A DNA stretch of 64,000 bases from DAOMFB01 sp963721385 (GTDB lineage: Bacteria > Acidobacteriota > Thermoanaerobaculia > UBA5066): contig CAVRJB010000019.1 of the NCBI GenBank assembly GCA_963721385.1, positions 930,001-994,000 on the forward strand, in the 5' to 3' direction. Both the position numbers and the translations under genes were made by a program. Shown piece by piece: positions 51,539-60,686 of the stretch. A model generated the notes under the pieces. It did not search any database. It saw nothing but the letters and a program-made list of their open reading frames with translations, and had not been told where the DNA came from. The first letter of the stretch is position 1, and the number at the start of each line of letters is the position of its first letter.

Positions 51539-53388
51539 TCTGCCAGGTCTGCGGCCTCAAGAACGAGCTCGACCGCGAATTCTGCCGGAAGTGCCAGAGC
51601 AAGCTCCTCGTCGTCTCGGGCGCGTCCGAGACGTACGACGAGCCGACCGCCGGCGACGAGGGAGTCTCCCTCGACGAGCACCTGCTGGAGCGGGTCTCGG
51701 TCCTCGAGGAGGTCGTGAAGCGGAGCGCCGAGACGCTCCGGATGCTCCTCGACTCCGTCAACGTGCAGGAGAGGAACAGCTTCGTCGCCCAGTCGGGACT
51801 CCTCGCGCTGAAGGACCTCCTGGAGCGGAAAGGGCTCGTCGCCGAGGAGGAGATGGTCGAGCTGTGGGAGACGCGCGTCGACCACCACATGGCGGTGCTC
51901 GAAAAGCGCGAGAGGTTCCTCGAGCGGAAGGAGCGGATGGTGGGCGGCTACTCCGGGGCGCGCCGCGACCGGTTCCGCGCTCTCCTGGCCGACGCCGAGT
52001 TCGCCTTCTTCGCCCTCGACCCGGCCAAGGCGATCCGGACGCTCGAGGAAGCCTTCAAGCTCGACCGGACAAACGCCGAGCTGGCCTTCTTCCTCGGCGA
52101 GACCTGCTTCAACGAAGGGGAGACCGAGCGGGCCGCGGCGATGCTCCGGCAGGTGCTGGCCAAGGAGCCGAAGCACTTCGAGGCGCTCGTCTACTCGGGC
52201 GTCCTCGAGAACGACGCCGGGCGGACGGAGCGCGCGCTCGAGCTGCTGAAGGCGGCGGTCGCGGCGAAGCCCGACGCCTTCCTTCCGTACTTCGCCGTCG
52301 GCGCGCTCCTGGCGCTCCAGGGCCAGCTGACGAAAGCCGAGGCCTACCTGAAACAGGCGCTCGAAGTCGAAGAGAACGCCCAGGCCTACTCGCTCCTCGG
52401 GGTCATCGCGTACCAGCGGGGGAGGCTGAACGAGGCGATCGAGTCGCTCCAGAAGGCCGTCCGCCTCGACCCGGAGGACGAGGACGCGCTCTACCAGCTC
52501 GGCCTCTGCTACCTCGACCGCGGGTGGACGCAAAAGGCGTCGGAGCGGTTCCGCGCCGCGCTGGAGCTGAACCCGAACCGGATCGAGTATCAGGAGGCGA
52601 GCCGCCTCCTCCTCCCCGCGGGCTCGCGCTCGCTGCCGAAGGTGAGCGGCGAGGCGGCGCGCCTCGCCCGCCGCGGCGAGGCCGCGGCGAAGACCGACCC
52701 GCTGAAGGCGCTCGCTCTCTACCGGCGCGCCCTCGCCCTCGACCCCGAGAACCCGACGCTCCTCATTTCCTTCGCCCTCCTCTGTTCGGCGGCGGGCCGG
52801 ACCTCGGAGGCCGTCGCCACGACGCGGCGCGTCCTCGCGCGCCAGCCGGGGGAGATGGTCGCGACGGCGGCGTACGCCACGCAGCTCGAGGCGCTGAAGG
52901 CCGAGGGAAAGTTCCGGGAGGGGAGCCGGGTGGCCGAGGAGATGCTCTCAGTCGTCCGGTCGAACTACGCCCGCTCGATCGCCTACTTCGAGAGGGCCAC
53001 GGCTCTGGCCGAGACCGGGGAGGACCTCGACGCGGCACTGGAGCTGGCCGACCTCGGTCTGAAGCTCTCGCCGAAGGAGATGCGCCACTTCCCGCTCGCG
53101 GCAAAGGGGTGGGTTCATTACAAGCGGCGGGAGTTCGACCGGGCCGTCGAATGCCTCCGCCGCGCGACCGAGATCGGGGAGACGTCCACCCACCTCACTC
53201 ACCTCGGCCTCGCGTACCTCGCCGTCGGCGACGCGCGTGCCGCGCGGCAGGCGTTCGGCCGCGCGAAGCGCAAGAGCGTCCGGACGTCCGAGCGCGGCGG
53301 CCTCGAGGCCAAGATGCTCGAGCAGATCCGCCGCCATCTCCAGCTCACGGAGAAGCTGGCCGGGCGGAAGCGCCCCGCGATCCGCTAG
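51535..53388 (+). CDS. TPR protein with N-terminal zinc ribbon
   Basis: A 617-residue protein from TTG 51535, overlapping the hbd stop (TTGA). The N-terminus is a zinc ribbon, MICQVCGLKNELDREFCRKC (Cys3, Cys6, Cys17, Cys20). A helical coiled region (about 40-135) with a basic/acidic LEKRERFLERKERMVGGYSG segment follows. About ten TPRs run to the end: AEFAFFALDPAKAIRTLEEA, AQAYSLLGVIAYQRGRLNEA, DALYQLGLCYLDRGWTQKAS, ALYRRALALDPENPTLLI. There is no signal peptide, so it is a cytoplasmic scaffold of unknown role. Its stop shares CTAG with the convergent porin gene. Confidence 0.85.
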   Translation: MICQVCGLKNELDREFCRKCQSKLLVVSGASETYDEPTAGDEGVSLDEHLLERVSVLEEVVKRSAETLRMLLDSVNVQERNSFVAQSGLLALKDLLERKGLVAEEEMVELWETRVDHHMAVLEKRERFLERKERMVGGYSGARRDRFRALLADAEFAFFALDPAKAIRTLEEAFKLDRTNAELAFFLGETCFNEGETERAAAMLRQVLAKEPKHFEALVYSGVLENDAGRTERALELLKAAVAAKPDAFLPYFAVGALLALQGQLTKAEAYLKQALEVEENAQAYSLLGVIAYQRGRLNEAIESLQKAVRLDPEDEDALYQLGLCYLDRGWTQKASERFRAALELNPNRIEYQEASRLLLPAGSRSLPKVSGEAARLARRGEAAAKTDPLKALALYRRALALDPENPTLLISFALLCSAAGRTSEAVATTRRVLARQPGEMVATAAYATQLEALKAEGKFREGSRVAEEMLSVVRSNYARSIAYFERATALAETGEDLDAALELADLGLKLSPKEMRHFPLAAKGWVHYKRREFDRAVECLRRATEIGETSTHLTHLGLAYLAVGDARAARQAFGRAKRKSVRTSERGGLEAKMLEQIRRHLQLTEKLAGRKRPAIR

Positions 53389-54564
53389 AAGACGTAGATC
53401 GCGTTGGCGAGGATCGTGGGCTGGGAGTCGGTGAAGGCGGACTTCTTCTCGAAGACGTCGCGGCTGGACCAGTCGAGGCGGAAGTCGCCGCGGACGAGGA
53501 AGTGGCGGGAGATCTTCCATTCGGGGGTCAGGGTGACCTCCTTGAGGTACTGGGGGACGCCGGTCCGTGCGCCGTCGGGGTCGGCGAAGTACTCGCCGCG
53601 GAGACTGAGGGCGAAGCAGTCGGTGAGGCCGAACCGCGCGTAGCCGACGATCCCGCTCCAGGTGGCCGTCTCTCCGCTGGCCAGGAGCGTTCGGTTCGCC
53701 CCCGTACGTCAGCTCGAGGGTGAAGACCGTCCGGTCGGTGGCCTTCCACTGGGCCACGACGTTGCCGACGTTGCGCCAGTTCGCCGTCGTATTGGGCTGC
53801 TCGGGGCCGCCCATGTAGTTGCCCGTGATCGTGACGGCCTTCGAGGGGGTCCAGATGAGCTGGGCGCCAACGGACTTGCCGCTGTTGTTGTCCTGCACGA
53901 CGTCCCAGCCGTTGCAGAGGACCAGCATGGCCGTGAGCTGGTCCCCGAACGACGTGGTGGCCTTCAGGCCGGTGTGGGTGAAGGGGATGGCGTAGCCGAA
54001 GACGAAGGAGCGGGTGGCGTTGTCGTTCCAGCCGTCGTACCCCTCGATCACCTCGTTGCCCATGTGGGTGATGAACTTGCCGAAGTCGAGGCGCAGGCCG
54101 CTGCCGACGGGGGCGATCCAGCTGACGGTGGCCTGCTGGAGGTCGAAGTCCTGGCCCTGGAAGAGGCCGGCGGCCGACGAGACCCTCGCCACGTTGCCGG
54201 CGACGGCGTCGACCCTGAAGCCGACGTCGCCGGGCTTCTCGACGGCTTTCTGGATGACGATCTCGGCCGCGTCGACGCTCACGCTGTTGTCCAGATAGTC
54301 GAAGACGCGGTACTGGTTGCGGCCGGAGGCCGGGCGGTTGGTGTTGTACTCGTACCAGACCGAGACGAAGCCGTTGACGGCGATCTCCTCGTACCAGGGC
54401 TTGGCGGCCGGGGCTGGGGCGGGGACCGGCGTGGGCGTCGGCTCCGGAGTCTCCTGTGCGAAGGCATGGCCGGCGGTGCCGGGAGCGGCCGCGGCGACGA
54501 GAGCTAAGACGAGAGCCCCAAGGCGAACGCGGGGCCGCTGCCGGAACCGTCTTCTCGGATTCAT
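53385..54564 (-). CDS. outer-membrane beta-barrel porin (DUF1597/BBP2-like), with a frame break
   Basis: ATG 54562-54564 starts a signal peptide (VRLGALVLALVAAAAPGTAG) and a Pro-rich linker. About 16 alternating beta strands follow: EEIAVNGFVSVWYEYNTNRP, GLRLDFGKFITHMGNEVIEG, TRSFVFGYAIPFTHTGLKAT, WRNVGNVVAQWKATDRTVFT. The barrel continues after a frame break near 53690-53697. The upstream frame ends in TYGGEPNA, and the other frame resumes as LASGETATWSGIVGYARFGL, one extra base apart. It then runs to the terminal aromatic strand (ILANAIYVF). The last Phe is the outer-membrane insertion signal. It is next to glnB-amt, so a nitrogen-related solute is conceivable. AGGAG precedes the ATG. Confidence 0.82.
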
Positions 54565-54639
54565 CAGGAACACTCCTCTCGGGCGGGGCCACTCCGGTGA
54601 GAGGCTTGCCGCAGTTGCTTGGAACGGGTGGCTCGAGGC

Positions 54640-55005
54640 CTATGCTCTCTGTGCGACGTGGATCGGGGTAACGGCGTCGCGGTCCAGCTCGCCGGTCCGG
54701 ATCCTGACGACCCTCTCGACCGGAGTGACGAAGATCTTCCCGTCGCCCACTTCGCCCGTCCGGGCGGCCCCGACGATCGCGTCGATCGTCACGTCGACGA
54801 ACGGCTCCGAAACGCCGATGTCGAAACGGATCTTGTCGTGGAACTCGTAGACCAGCGGCTGCCCGCGGTAGCTCTCGAGGACCGTCTTCTCGCCCCCGTG
54901 CCCGGAGACGCGCGTGATCGTGAGCCCTTCGACCTCGGCCTGGAAAAGGGCGGCCTTGACAGCCTCGAGCTTCTCGGGGCGGATGATGGCGGTGATCATC
55001 TTCAT
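54640..55005 (-). CDS. PII-family nitrogen regulator with an altered T-loop
   Basis: A 121-residue PII protein, cotranscribed with amt. The core is canonical: MKMITAIIRPEKLEAVKAAL, GEVGDGKIFVTPVERVVRIR and TGELDRDAVTP. The T-loop is unusual. By alignment with E. coli GlnB, residues 38-40 (Arg-Gln-Lys) read Gly-Glu-Lys, so the 2-oxoglutarate/Mg ligand Gln39 is Glu. The uridylylation site Tyr51 is Leu, with a Tyr two residues later (YRGQPLVYEF). It therefore may not be uridylylated and may sense 2-oxoglutarate differently, though it should still control Amt. GAGAGGAGCG precedes the ATG. Confidence 0.9.
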   Translation of the reverse strand: MKMITAIIRPEKLEAVKAALFQAEVEGLTITRVSGHGGEKTVLESYRGQPLVYEFHDKIRFDIGVSEPFVDVTIDAIVGAARTGEVGDGKIFVTPVERVVRIRTGELDRDAVTPIHVAQRA

Positions 55006-55018
55006 GGCTTCGCTCCTC

Positions 55019-56611
55019 TCACTTGGCGCCGGCGGAAGACGTGCTCCCGGCGAGGACGGGGGGCGCCATCCGTGCCGGAACGCTTGCGAAGACGGGGAAC
55101 TGGACGGGAGAGCCGTCACCGGGATAGGCGGGCGCCGAAACCTCGCCGAAGTCGAGACCCTGCATCTCCTCCTGCGGAGAGACGCGCATGCCGATCGCGA
55201 GGTCGATGACTTTGAAGAGAGCGAAGCTCGCGCCTCCCACCCAGAGGACGTTCGCGCCGATGCCGATGACCTGGGCGAGGAGTTGCTTCGCGTCGCCGTA
55301 GAGGAGCCCCGTTACGCCGGACGCGGAGGCACCGTTCCAGCCGCCGCCGTACGTGCCGTCGGCGAGCAGTCCGAGCGCGATCAGCCCCCAGGCGCCGTTG
55401 ACGCCGTGGACGGCGATGGCGCCGACCGGGTCGTCGATTTTGAGGCGGTTTTCGATGAAGAGCGCGGCGTAGACGACGAGGACGCCGGCGACCGCGCCGA
55501 TGAGAATGGCCGAGGGCGCCGTCACGAAGGCGCAGGGAGCGGTGATCGCCACGAGGCCCGCGAGCATCCCGTTGACGGCCATCGACAGGTCGGGTCGCCG
55601 GAACTTCTTCCACGTGGTGAGGTAGGCGAGAAAGGCGCCCGAGGCCGACGCCAGCATCGTGTTCGTCGCGACGACGGCGATCCGGAGGTCGGTCCCGGCG
55701 AGCGTCGAGCCGGCGTTGAACCCGAACCACCCGAACGCGAGAATGAAGCAGCCCAGCACCGCCATTGGCAGGTTGTGGCCGGGGATGGCCTGCGCCCGGC
55801 CGCGGACGTACTTACCGATCCGGGGGCCGAGGACGAGCGCGCCGGTGAGAGCCATCACGCCGCCGGTCAGGTGGACGACACCTGAGCCGGCGAAGTCGAC
55901 GTAACCGTGCCCGAGGCCCGTGTACTTGCCGAGCGTCGACAGCCAGCCGCCTCCCCACGCCCAGCAGGCGAATACCGGGTAGATCAGAGCCGAGGTGACG
56001 AAGGCGTAGATCACGAAGGCGGAGAGCTTCCAGCGCTCCGCCATCGCTCCGGTGGGGATCGTCAGCGCGGTGTCCATGAAGACCATCTGGAACAGGAAAA
56101 TGGCGAAAGCGGCCACGTCGTATGAGGCGCCGGTCAGAAAGAACCCCGTGCCGCCGAAGAGGCCCCAGGCATTGCCGCCGATGACCGGACCGATCAGCTT
56201 GCTCATTCCCTCCGGGACGGTCAACGCCGCTCCCATGGCGGACCCGGCCCCTCCCATCTGCAGCGCAAAGCCGGCCGCCCAGAACCCGAGGATTCCGAGG
56301 GCGTAGACCATGAAGTTCATCATCATGGTGTGGGCGGCATTCTTGGCCCGCGTGAAGCCGGTCTCCGCGAGTGCGAATCCTGCCTGCATGAACATCACGA
56401 GAAACCCGGCGACCAGCGTCCAGACGAAATTCAGCGAGACTCGCGTCTGTCCGACGGCGGCGCCGATTTCCTCGAGTGTCGGCTGGCCTGTCACTTTCGC
56501 GGGGACGTTCGAAATGCCTCCCGTCTTGTCGCCCGTGGCGTCGGCCATGACGGACCACGACGCCAGGATCAGCGCGCAGAGGAGAACGCTCAGGATCAGC
56601 CGCTTCTTCAT
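55019..56611 (-). CDS. amt: ammonium transporter
   Basis: A 530-residue Amt/Mep/Rh channel. A signal-like N-terminus (MKKRLILSVLLCALILASWS) and an extended periplasmic segment precede 11 membrane helices. Motifs are FVWTLVAGFLVMFMQAGFAL, DFAGSGVVHLTGGVMALTGA (first pore His), FGWFGFNAGSTLAGTD and ITAPCAFVTAPSAILIGAVA. HGVNGAWGLIALGLLADGTY carries the second pore His. The C-terminal tail is longer than usual and Pro/Ala-rich. AGGAGG precedes the ATG. The PII gene follows 13 bases downstream, so its product probably gates this channel. Confidence 0.95.
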   Translation of the reverse strand: MKKRLILSVLLCALILASWSVMADATGDKTGGISNVPAKVTGQPTLEEIGAAVGQTRVSLNFVWTLVAGFLVMFMQAGFALAETGFTRAKNAAHTMMMNFMVYALGILGFWAAGFALQMGGAGSAMGAALTVPEGMSKLIGPVIGGNAWGLFGGTGFFLTGASYDVAAFAIFLFQMVFMDTALTIPTGAMAERWKLSAFVIYAFVTSALIYPVFACWAWGGGWLSTLGKYTGLGHGYVDFAGSGVVHLTGGVMALTGALVLGPRIGKYVRGRAQAIPGHNLPMAVLGCFILAFGWFGFNAGSTLAGTDLRIAVVATNTMLASASGAFLAYLTTWKKFRRPDLSMAVNGMLAGLVAITAPCAFVTAPSAILIGAVAGVLVVYAALFIENRLKIDDPVGAIAVHGVNGAWGLIALGLLADGTYGGGWNGASASGVTGLLYGDAKQLLAQVIGIGANVLWVGGASFALFKVIDLAIGMRVSPQEEMQGLDFGEVSAPAYPGDGSPVQFPVFASVPARMAPPVLAGSTSSAGAK

Positions 56612-57068
56612 CCTTCCACCTCCTGGTTGCCCGGGAACGCCTCTCCGGGTCTCGTTGTCCGCGCCCGAAGCACGAGCCGTGCCGCGCCCGCCGCGCGGGC
56701 AAAGATTTCCCGGAAAGCACTTCAGGGACGCGGCTTGTCGCATTCGAGCCGGCCCGGGACGCCTGCTTTGATAGCGACAAACTTGTATTGTTCTAGTTTT
56801 GGAGTGACGGTTATGTAAGAGACGACGCGCCGAGGCGCCTCCCCGGCCGCGCCCTCGGCCGGGTTCGGAGGATGGGGACCTTCCGTCCTTTCCCCGCCCT
56901 TAAACGCTGCGTTCAGGGTTTATGGCGCAGTTTCGGAGTCGTTTGCCGAGAAATGGCCGGCCGCGCTCCTCTGGCGAAGGTGACAGTCTCGATTGTGGCT
57001 ACAGAAATGTCGAAACTGAGATCTGAGCATACAGGACTGTTGGAGCGAAATTCCCCGCCACCTGACCA
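56612..57068. other. 457-base gap without a convincing gene
   Basis: It lies between the amt start and the 3' end of the small minus-strand operon. The part at 56765-56820 and 56990-57060 is markedly AT-richer than the rest of the window. It probably holds the amt promoter, but no clear -35/-10 or sigma-54 site could be placed. A 76-codon plus-strand ORF (56872-57102) has no Shine-Dalgarno sequence or recognisable content and is not called. Confidence 0.5.
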
Positions 57069-57461
57069 TCACCACATCCCGACTGGGCGCGACGCGTCAT
57101 AGCGCTCGGCGAAGGAAAGGCCGGCCCAGAACGTCTCCGGGGCCGAGGAAGCGATCTGGATCTCCCAGTCGCCCTTCCGGTTCCGAACCTCGGAGCCGAA
57201 GAGCTTGCGGCGCTTCGTCTCCGTGAAGACCTCCCAGAAAACGGTCCCGAAGTCGAGGATGGGGGGGCGGAAGAGCCAGGCGGGGACGCGGACGCCCACC
57301 TCGATCCGGACGTCCGCGACGCGCGTCTCGACGAAGCCGCAGGCGGAGAGCCGCTCCCGGACGAGCGCGGCGAGCGGGAGCGGGATCTCGTGCCGCCCGC
57401 GCCTGACGCCGCGGCCGAGGATCAGGTCGTCGATTGCTGCCGGATCGGCGTCCATTTCCAC
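57069..57461 (-). CDS. hypothetical protein, second gene of a small operon
   Basis: A 130-residue soluble protein (GTG 57461 or ATG 57455). It has no signal or membrane segment. It reads as an alpha/beta protein with a hydrophobic centre (VRIEVGVRVPAWLFRPPILD, FGTVFWEVFTETKRRKLFGS, DWEIQIASSAPETFWAGLSF). I recognise no family. The upstream 50-residue gene ends in TGA directly before the GTG, so the two are translationally coupled. Amino-acid composition and the start context suggest a real gene. Confidence 0.5.
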   Translation of the reverse strand: MEMDADPAAIDDLILGRGVRRGRHEIPLPLAALVRERLSACGFVETRVADVRIEVGVRVPAWLFRPPILDFGTVFWEVFTETKRRKLFGSEVRNRKGDWEIQIASSAPETFWAGLSFAERYDASRPVGMW

Positions 57462-57617
57462 TCAGCGGCCGGGGCGGACCGTGTCCGCCAGCGTGGTCCG
57501 GAGGCGCGGCAGGACGGCGCCGATCTTCAGGATCTCGGAACCGATCACGCCGCGGGCGAGCGACGAGAGGCCGGCATCCGCCTTCTCCAGAGGGCCGAAG
57601 AGGAGGGCGACCTCCAT
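57462..57617 (-). CDS. 51-codon hypothetical small protein
   Basis: A 50-residue basic/hydrophobic protein (MEVALLFGPLEKADAGLSSL onward, ending ADTVRPGR), predicted helical. ATG 57615-57617 has TAGACT 8 bases upstream, the leaderless promoter spacing seen elsewhere. That, and coupling to the next ORF, are the reasons for calling it. Family unknown. Confidence 0.4.
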   Translation of the reverse strand: MEVALLFGPLEKADAGLSSLARGVIGSEILKIGAVLPRLRTTLADTVRPGR

Positions 57618-57625
57618 GGCCGTGG

Positions 57626-57631
57626 AGTCTA
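57626..57631 (-). promoter_or_regulatory. TAGACT -10 of the small two-gene operon
   Basis: TAGACT (within TATAGACT) on the minus strand, 8 bases before ATG 57617. Confidence 0.4.
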
Positions 57632-57730
57632 TAGCCCCCGGGGCGACCTGAGAGAGAGTCGCTTCGGGACCTCGAACTTCAGGAAACAAAGTACTTGACA
57701 AGACGTGTACCTGGCGCGAGGCTTCGGGAG

Positions 57731-58033
57731 ATGGCCGCCGCCACCCAGCTGGATGCGATCGTCCACGCACGGCTCCGCCTCGGAATCCTCTCCTCGCTGG
57801 CAACGGTGAAGTCGCGAACGTTCGTCGAGCTGAAGGAGCTGCTCAAGGCGACCGACGGGAATCTCTCCGTTCACGCGCGGAAGCTGGAGAACGCCGGTTA
57901 CATTCGGTGCACGAAACGATTCGACGGCCGCGTGCCGTGCACGGTGTACCGCCTCACGGAAAAGGGCCGAAAGGGGCTCGTCCGCTATCTCGACCAGATG
58001 AAGGTCCTGATCCGGGGCGTCCGGCGCCGCTGA
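57731..58033 (+). CDS. winged-helix transcriptional regulator
   Basis: A 100-residue protein of the winged-helix DNA-binding (transcription factor DUF1970/MarR-like) type. It has LDAIVHARLRLGILSSLATV and TFVELKELLKATDGNLSVHA with RKLENAGYIRCTKRF, which form the HTH and recognition helix. VPCTVYRLTEKGRKGLVRYL is the wing. These small regulators often autoregulate. ATG 57731 follows GGGAG. A TTGACA at 57695-57700, inside GTACTTGACA, could be its -35 (a matching 10-mer stands upstream of pilM), but no good -10 is seen. The target genes are unknown. Confidence 0.85.
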   Translation: MAAATQLDAIVHARLRLGILSSLATVKSRTFVELKELLKATDGNLSVHARKLENAGYIRCTKRFDGRVPCTVYRLTEKGRKGLVRYLDQMKVLIRGVRRR

Positions 58034-58069
58034 GGAAGCTGACGGGAGGGCGGGATCGGAAACCGCTGC

Positions 58070-58075
58070 TATCCT
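58070..58075 (+). promoter_or_regulatory. TATCCT -10 for proS
   Basis: TATCCT with 9 bases to ATG 58085; no Shine-Dalgarno sequence in that spacer. Confidence 0.4.
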
Positions 58076-58084
58076 CGCGGCCCT

Positions 58085-59908
58085 ATGCGCTGGTCCCAGT
58101 CGTTTCTCACCACACTTCGCGAGGTCCCCGGCGACGCCGAGGTCGTCTCGCATCAGCTGCTCTACCGCGCCGGGATGATCCAGAAGCTCGCGGCGGGGGT
58201 CTACTCGTTCACGCCGCTCGGCTTCCGGTCGCTCCGGAAGATGATCGAGATCGTCCGCGAGGAGATGGACGCCACGGGCGCCCAGGAGGTCGACCTCCCG
58301 ATCCTTCAGCCGAAGGAGCTCTGGGTCGAGTCGGGGCGCTGGGACCGCTACCTCGACGACGGCATCCTCTTCCACCTGAAGGACCGGAAGGAGGGAGAGT
58401 TCGCCCTCGCGCCGACGGCCGAGGAGGCCGTCACCGACATGGTCCGTCGCTCGGTCACGTCGTGGCGGCAGTTGCCGTTCAACCTCTACCAGATCCGGAC
58501 GAAGTTCCGCGACGAGATCCGCCCGCGCTTCGGCCTCCTGCGCGGCCGCGAGTTCCTGATGAAGGACGCCTATTCCTTCGACCTCGACGCGAAAGGGCTG
58601 GACGCCCACTACCGGAAGATGGACGCGGCCTACCGGAGCATCTTCCGCCGCTGCAGCCTCGAGTTCGCGGTGGTGCAGGCCGACTCGGGCGCGATCGGCG
58701 GCTCCGCGTCGGAGGAGTTCATGGTCATCGCGGACACGGGAGAGGACGCGCTCGTCTTCTCCGACGCGGGCGACTACGGGGCCAACATCGAGAAGGCCGA
58801 GACCGGCCCGCTCCCAGAGCCGTGGGCGGGGGAAGAGGCGAAGCCCTTCGGCGAGGCGAACGCGCCGACGCCGGGGATCACGACGACGGAGGGACAGGCG
58901 AAGCACCTCGGGACGACGCCGGCGCGCATCGTCAACACGATGATCTACGAGGCGGTCGGGGCGGACGGCAAGGCGTGGCTCGCCGCCGTCCTGATCCGCG
59001 GAGACCTGGAGATCAACGAGGTCAAGCTCCCCAAGGCGATCGGCGCGCTCCACGTGAAGCTGGCTTCGGAGGAGGTTCTTGGAAAGGTCACGGGCACGCG
59101 GCCCGGCTTCGTCGGGCCGCTCGGGCTTCTTCCTCTCGAAGAAAACCCCGTTCTTCTCTTCGTGGACCGTTCCCTGGAGCATGGACGGAACGTGTGGTGC
59201 GGCGCGAACCGGGAGGGTCTGCACCACTCGAACGTGTCCATCCCGCGCGATGTGATGTCCGTTTCCTCGTTCAAGGGCGTCGTCGAGGTCGCGACTGCGC
59301 GCGACGGCGATCCCTCGCCCGTCGGGACGGATGTCACGGTCGCCCTAACGGGAGTGAGCGCAAAGGGAGGGGTGGGGACGCTCCGGATCAAACGCGGCAT
59401 CGAGGTCGGGCACATCTTCAAGCTCGGGACGAAGTACTCCGAGGCGATGCGCTGCGAGGTGGCCGACCAGAAGCAGCAGGCGGTTCCGCTGACGATGGGC
59501 TGCTACGGGCTCGGCCTCGGCCGGACCGTGGCCGCCGCCATCGAGCAGAACCACGACGACGACGGCATCATCTGGCCGGTCCCGCTGGCCCCCTATGCCT
59601 GTGTCGTCGTCTCGCTCCAGCGCGACGCCGAGGTGATCGCGGCGGCCGACCGGCTCTACGCGGCGCTGAAGGCCGCGGGCGTCGAGGTCTTCTACGACGA
59701 CCGGGACGAGCGCCCGGGTGTGAAGTTCAAGGACGCCGACCTGATCGGCTTCCCGGTCCGCGTCGTCGTGGGCGGAAAGGCGCTCGCGAAGGGTGTCGTC
59801 GAAGTTTCGGCGCGCCGCGAGAAGGTCAAGCACGAGATCCCGCCGGAAACGGTCGTCGACGTCGTGATAAAGACGCTGGCCGCCGGAGCGAGATCGCTCG
59901 TTCCATAG
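58085..59908 (+). CDS. proS: prolyl-tRNA synthetase
   Basis: A 607-residue bacterial-type ProRS. Class II motif 1 region: VDLPILQPKELWVESGRWDR. Motif 2: YQIRTKFRDEIRPRFGLLRG with REFLMKDAYSFDLD. The editing insertion (YbaK-like) covers about 230-390 (TPARIVNTMIYEAVGAD, LASEEVLGKVTGTRPGFVGP). Motif 3: GCYGLGLGRTVAAAIEQNHD. The anticodon-binding domain ends with FPVRVVVGGKALAKGVVEVS. All parts are intact. Confidence 0.97.
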   Translation: MRWSQSFLTTLREVPGDAEVVSHQLLYRAGMIQKLAAGVYSFTPLGFRSLRKMIEIVREEMDATGAQEVDLPILQPKELWVESGRWDRYLDDGILFHLKDRKEGEFALAPTAEEAVTDMVRRSVTSWRQLPFNLYQIRTKFRDEIRPRFGLLRGREFLMKDAYSFDLDAKGLDAHYRKMDAAYRSIFRRCSLEFAVVQADSGAIGGSASEEFMVIADTGEDALVFSDAGDYGANIEKAETGPLPEPWAGEEAKPFGEANAPTPGITTTEGQAKHLGTTPARIVNTMIYEAVGADGKAWLAAVLIRGDLEINEVKLPKAIGALHVKLASEEVLGKVTGTRPGFVGPLGLLPLEENPVLLFVDRSLEHGRNVWCGANREGLHHSNVSIPRDVMSVSSFKGVVEVATARDGDPSPVGTDVTVALTGVSAKGGVGTLRIKRGIEVGHIFKLGTKYSEAMRCEVADQKQQAVPLTMGCYGLGLGRTVAAAIEQNHDDDGIIWPVPLAPYACVVVSLQRDAEVIAAADRLYAALKAAGVEVFYDDRDERPGVKFKDADLIGFPVRVVVGGKALAKGVVEVSARREKVKHEIPPETVVDVVIKTLAAGARSLVP

Positions 59909-59960
59909 TTCCCGGGATGCGCGGCGAAAGGCCGGGGGAGAGAAGAGGGCGTCCCGGCCC

Positions 59961-60686
59961 GTGACAAAGACGCTCGGCCGCAGCGCGTCGCCCCGGACGG
60001 AAGTCGTCTGGATCGGGGCCACCGCTGTGGTCCTCGGCCTGCCGCTCCTCTCCGGATCGGTGCTCGCCGGACACGGCATGCGGACGTACCTGTTGTATGC
60101 GCCGCAGGTCGCCGCGAACCTCCGAGACGGGATCCTGTTCCCCGCATGGGCGCCGGACCTGAACGGTGGCCCTGCGCGGCTGGCTGGGCGCCGAAGGGTG
60201 GGAGGGCACCCTCGCGGCGCCGATCGTCTACATGGCGGCGCCGTACCGCGTCATCGACGTCCACGAGCGGACCGCGCTCTCCGAGCACTGGGCCTTCGTC
60301 TTTCCGCCGCTCGTCCTCTGGGCGCTGGCGTCCGGGAGGCTCTCGCGGGGCCGCCGCTCCGGGTCCGGGTGACCGAGTGGAGGAGGCTGCGGCGGAGCGT
60401 CGCCGTGTCCCTCGAGCACCCGACGACGGTCGTACTCCATGCCCTTTTCTTCCCGGGGATGGGGATCGAAATCGACGGCCGCAGGGTCGTCGCCGCGGTG
60501 GAGCGTCGGACGGGTCTTCTCTCGGCCGTCGTGCCGGCGGGAGAGCACGTGGTGACCTGGATCTGGCGCCCGTTTTCTCCCCTCGGCGCGGCCCGGATCG
60601 CCAGCCTCGTCTGCCTCGTCGCCGTTCTCAGCGCGGCGGGGTTCCCGCGGACGGCGCCGCGTCCGGCGGCAGCTCCCAGATCGTGA
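59961..60686 (+). pseudogene. remnant of a YfhO-like membrane protein with internal deletions
   Basis: Three separate pieces of one family are fused out of frame. The N-terminal piece (59961-60165) reads TEVVWIGATAVVLGLPLLSG and YAPQVAANLRDGILFPAWAP. A middle piece in another frame (60166-60372) reads GTLAAPIVYMAAPYRVIDVH and HWAFVFPPLVLWALAS. The C-terminal domain (60371-60686) reads SVAVSLEHPTTVVLHALFFP and GMGIEIDGRRVVAAVERRTG. YfhO-type proteins are normally 700-900 residues, so most membrane helices are missing. The 3' end overlaps the convergent glycosyltransferase gene by 59 bases. Confidence 0.75.

Noticed and set aside
56872..57102. 76-codon plus-strand ORF between amt and the small operon
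   Set aside because: No ribosome site, no leaderless promoter spacing, no recognisable content, and it runs antisense into the downstream gene.
57462..57617. Resemblance of the 50-residue protein to the N-terminus of PLP aminotransferases (GVIGSEILKIGA)
   Set aside because: The similarity covers only a dozen residues and no frame continues into an aminotransferase.
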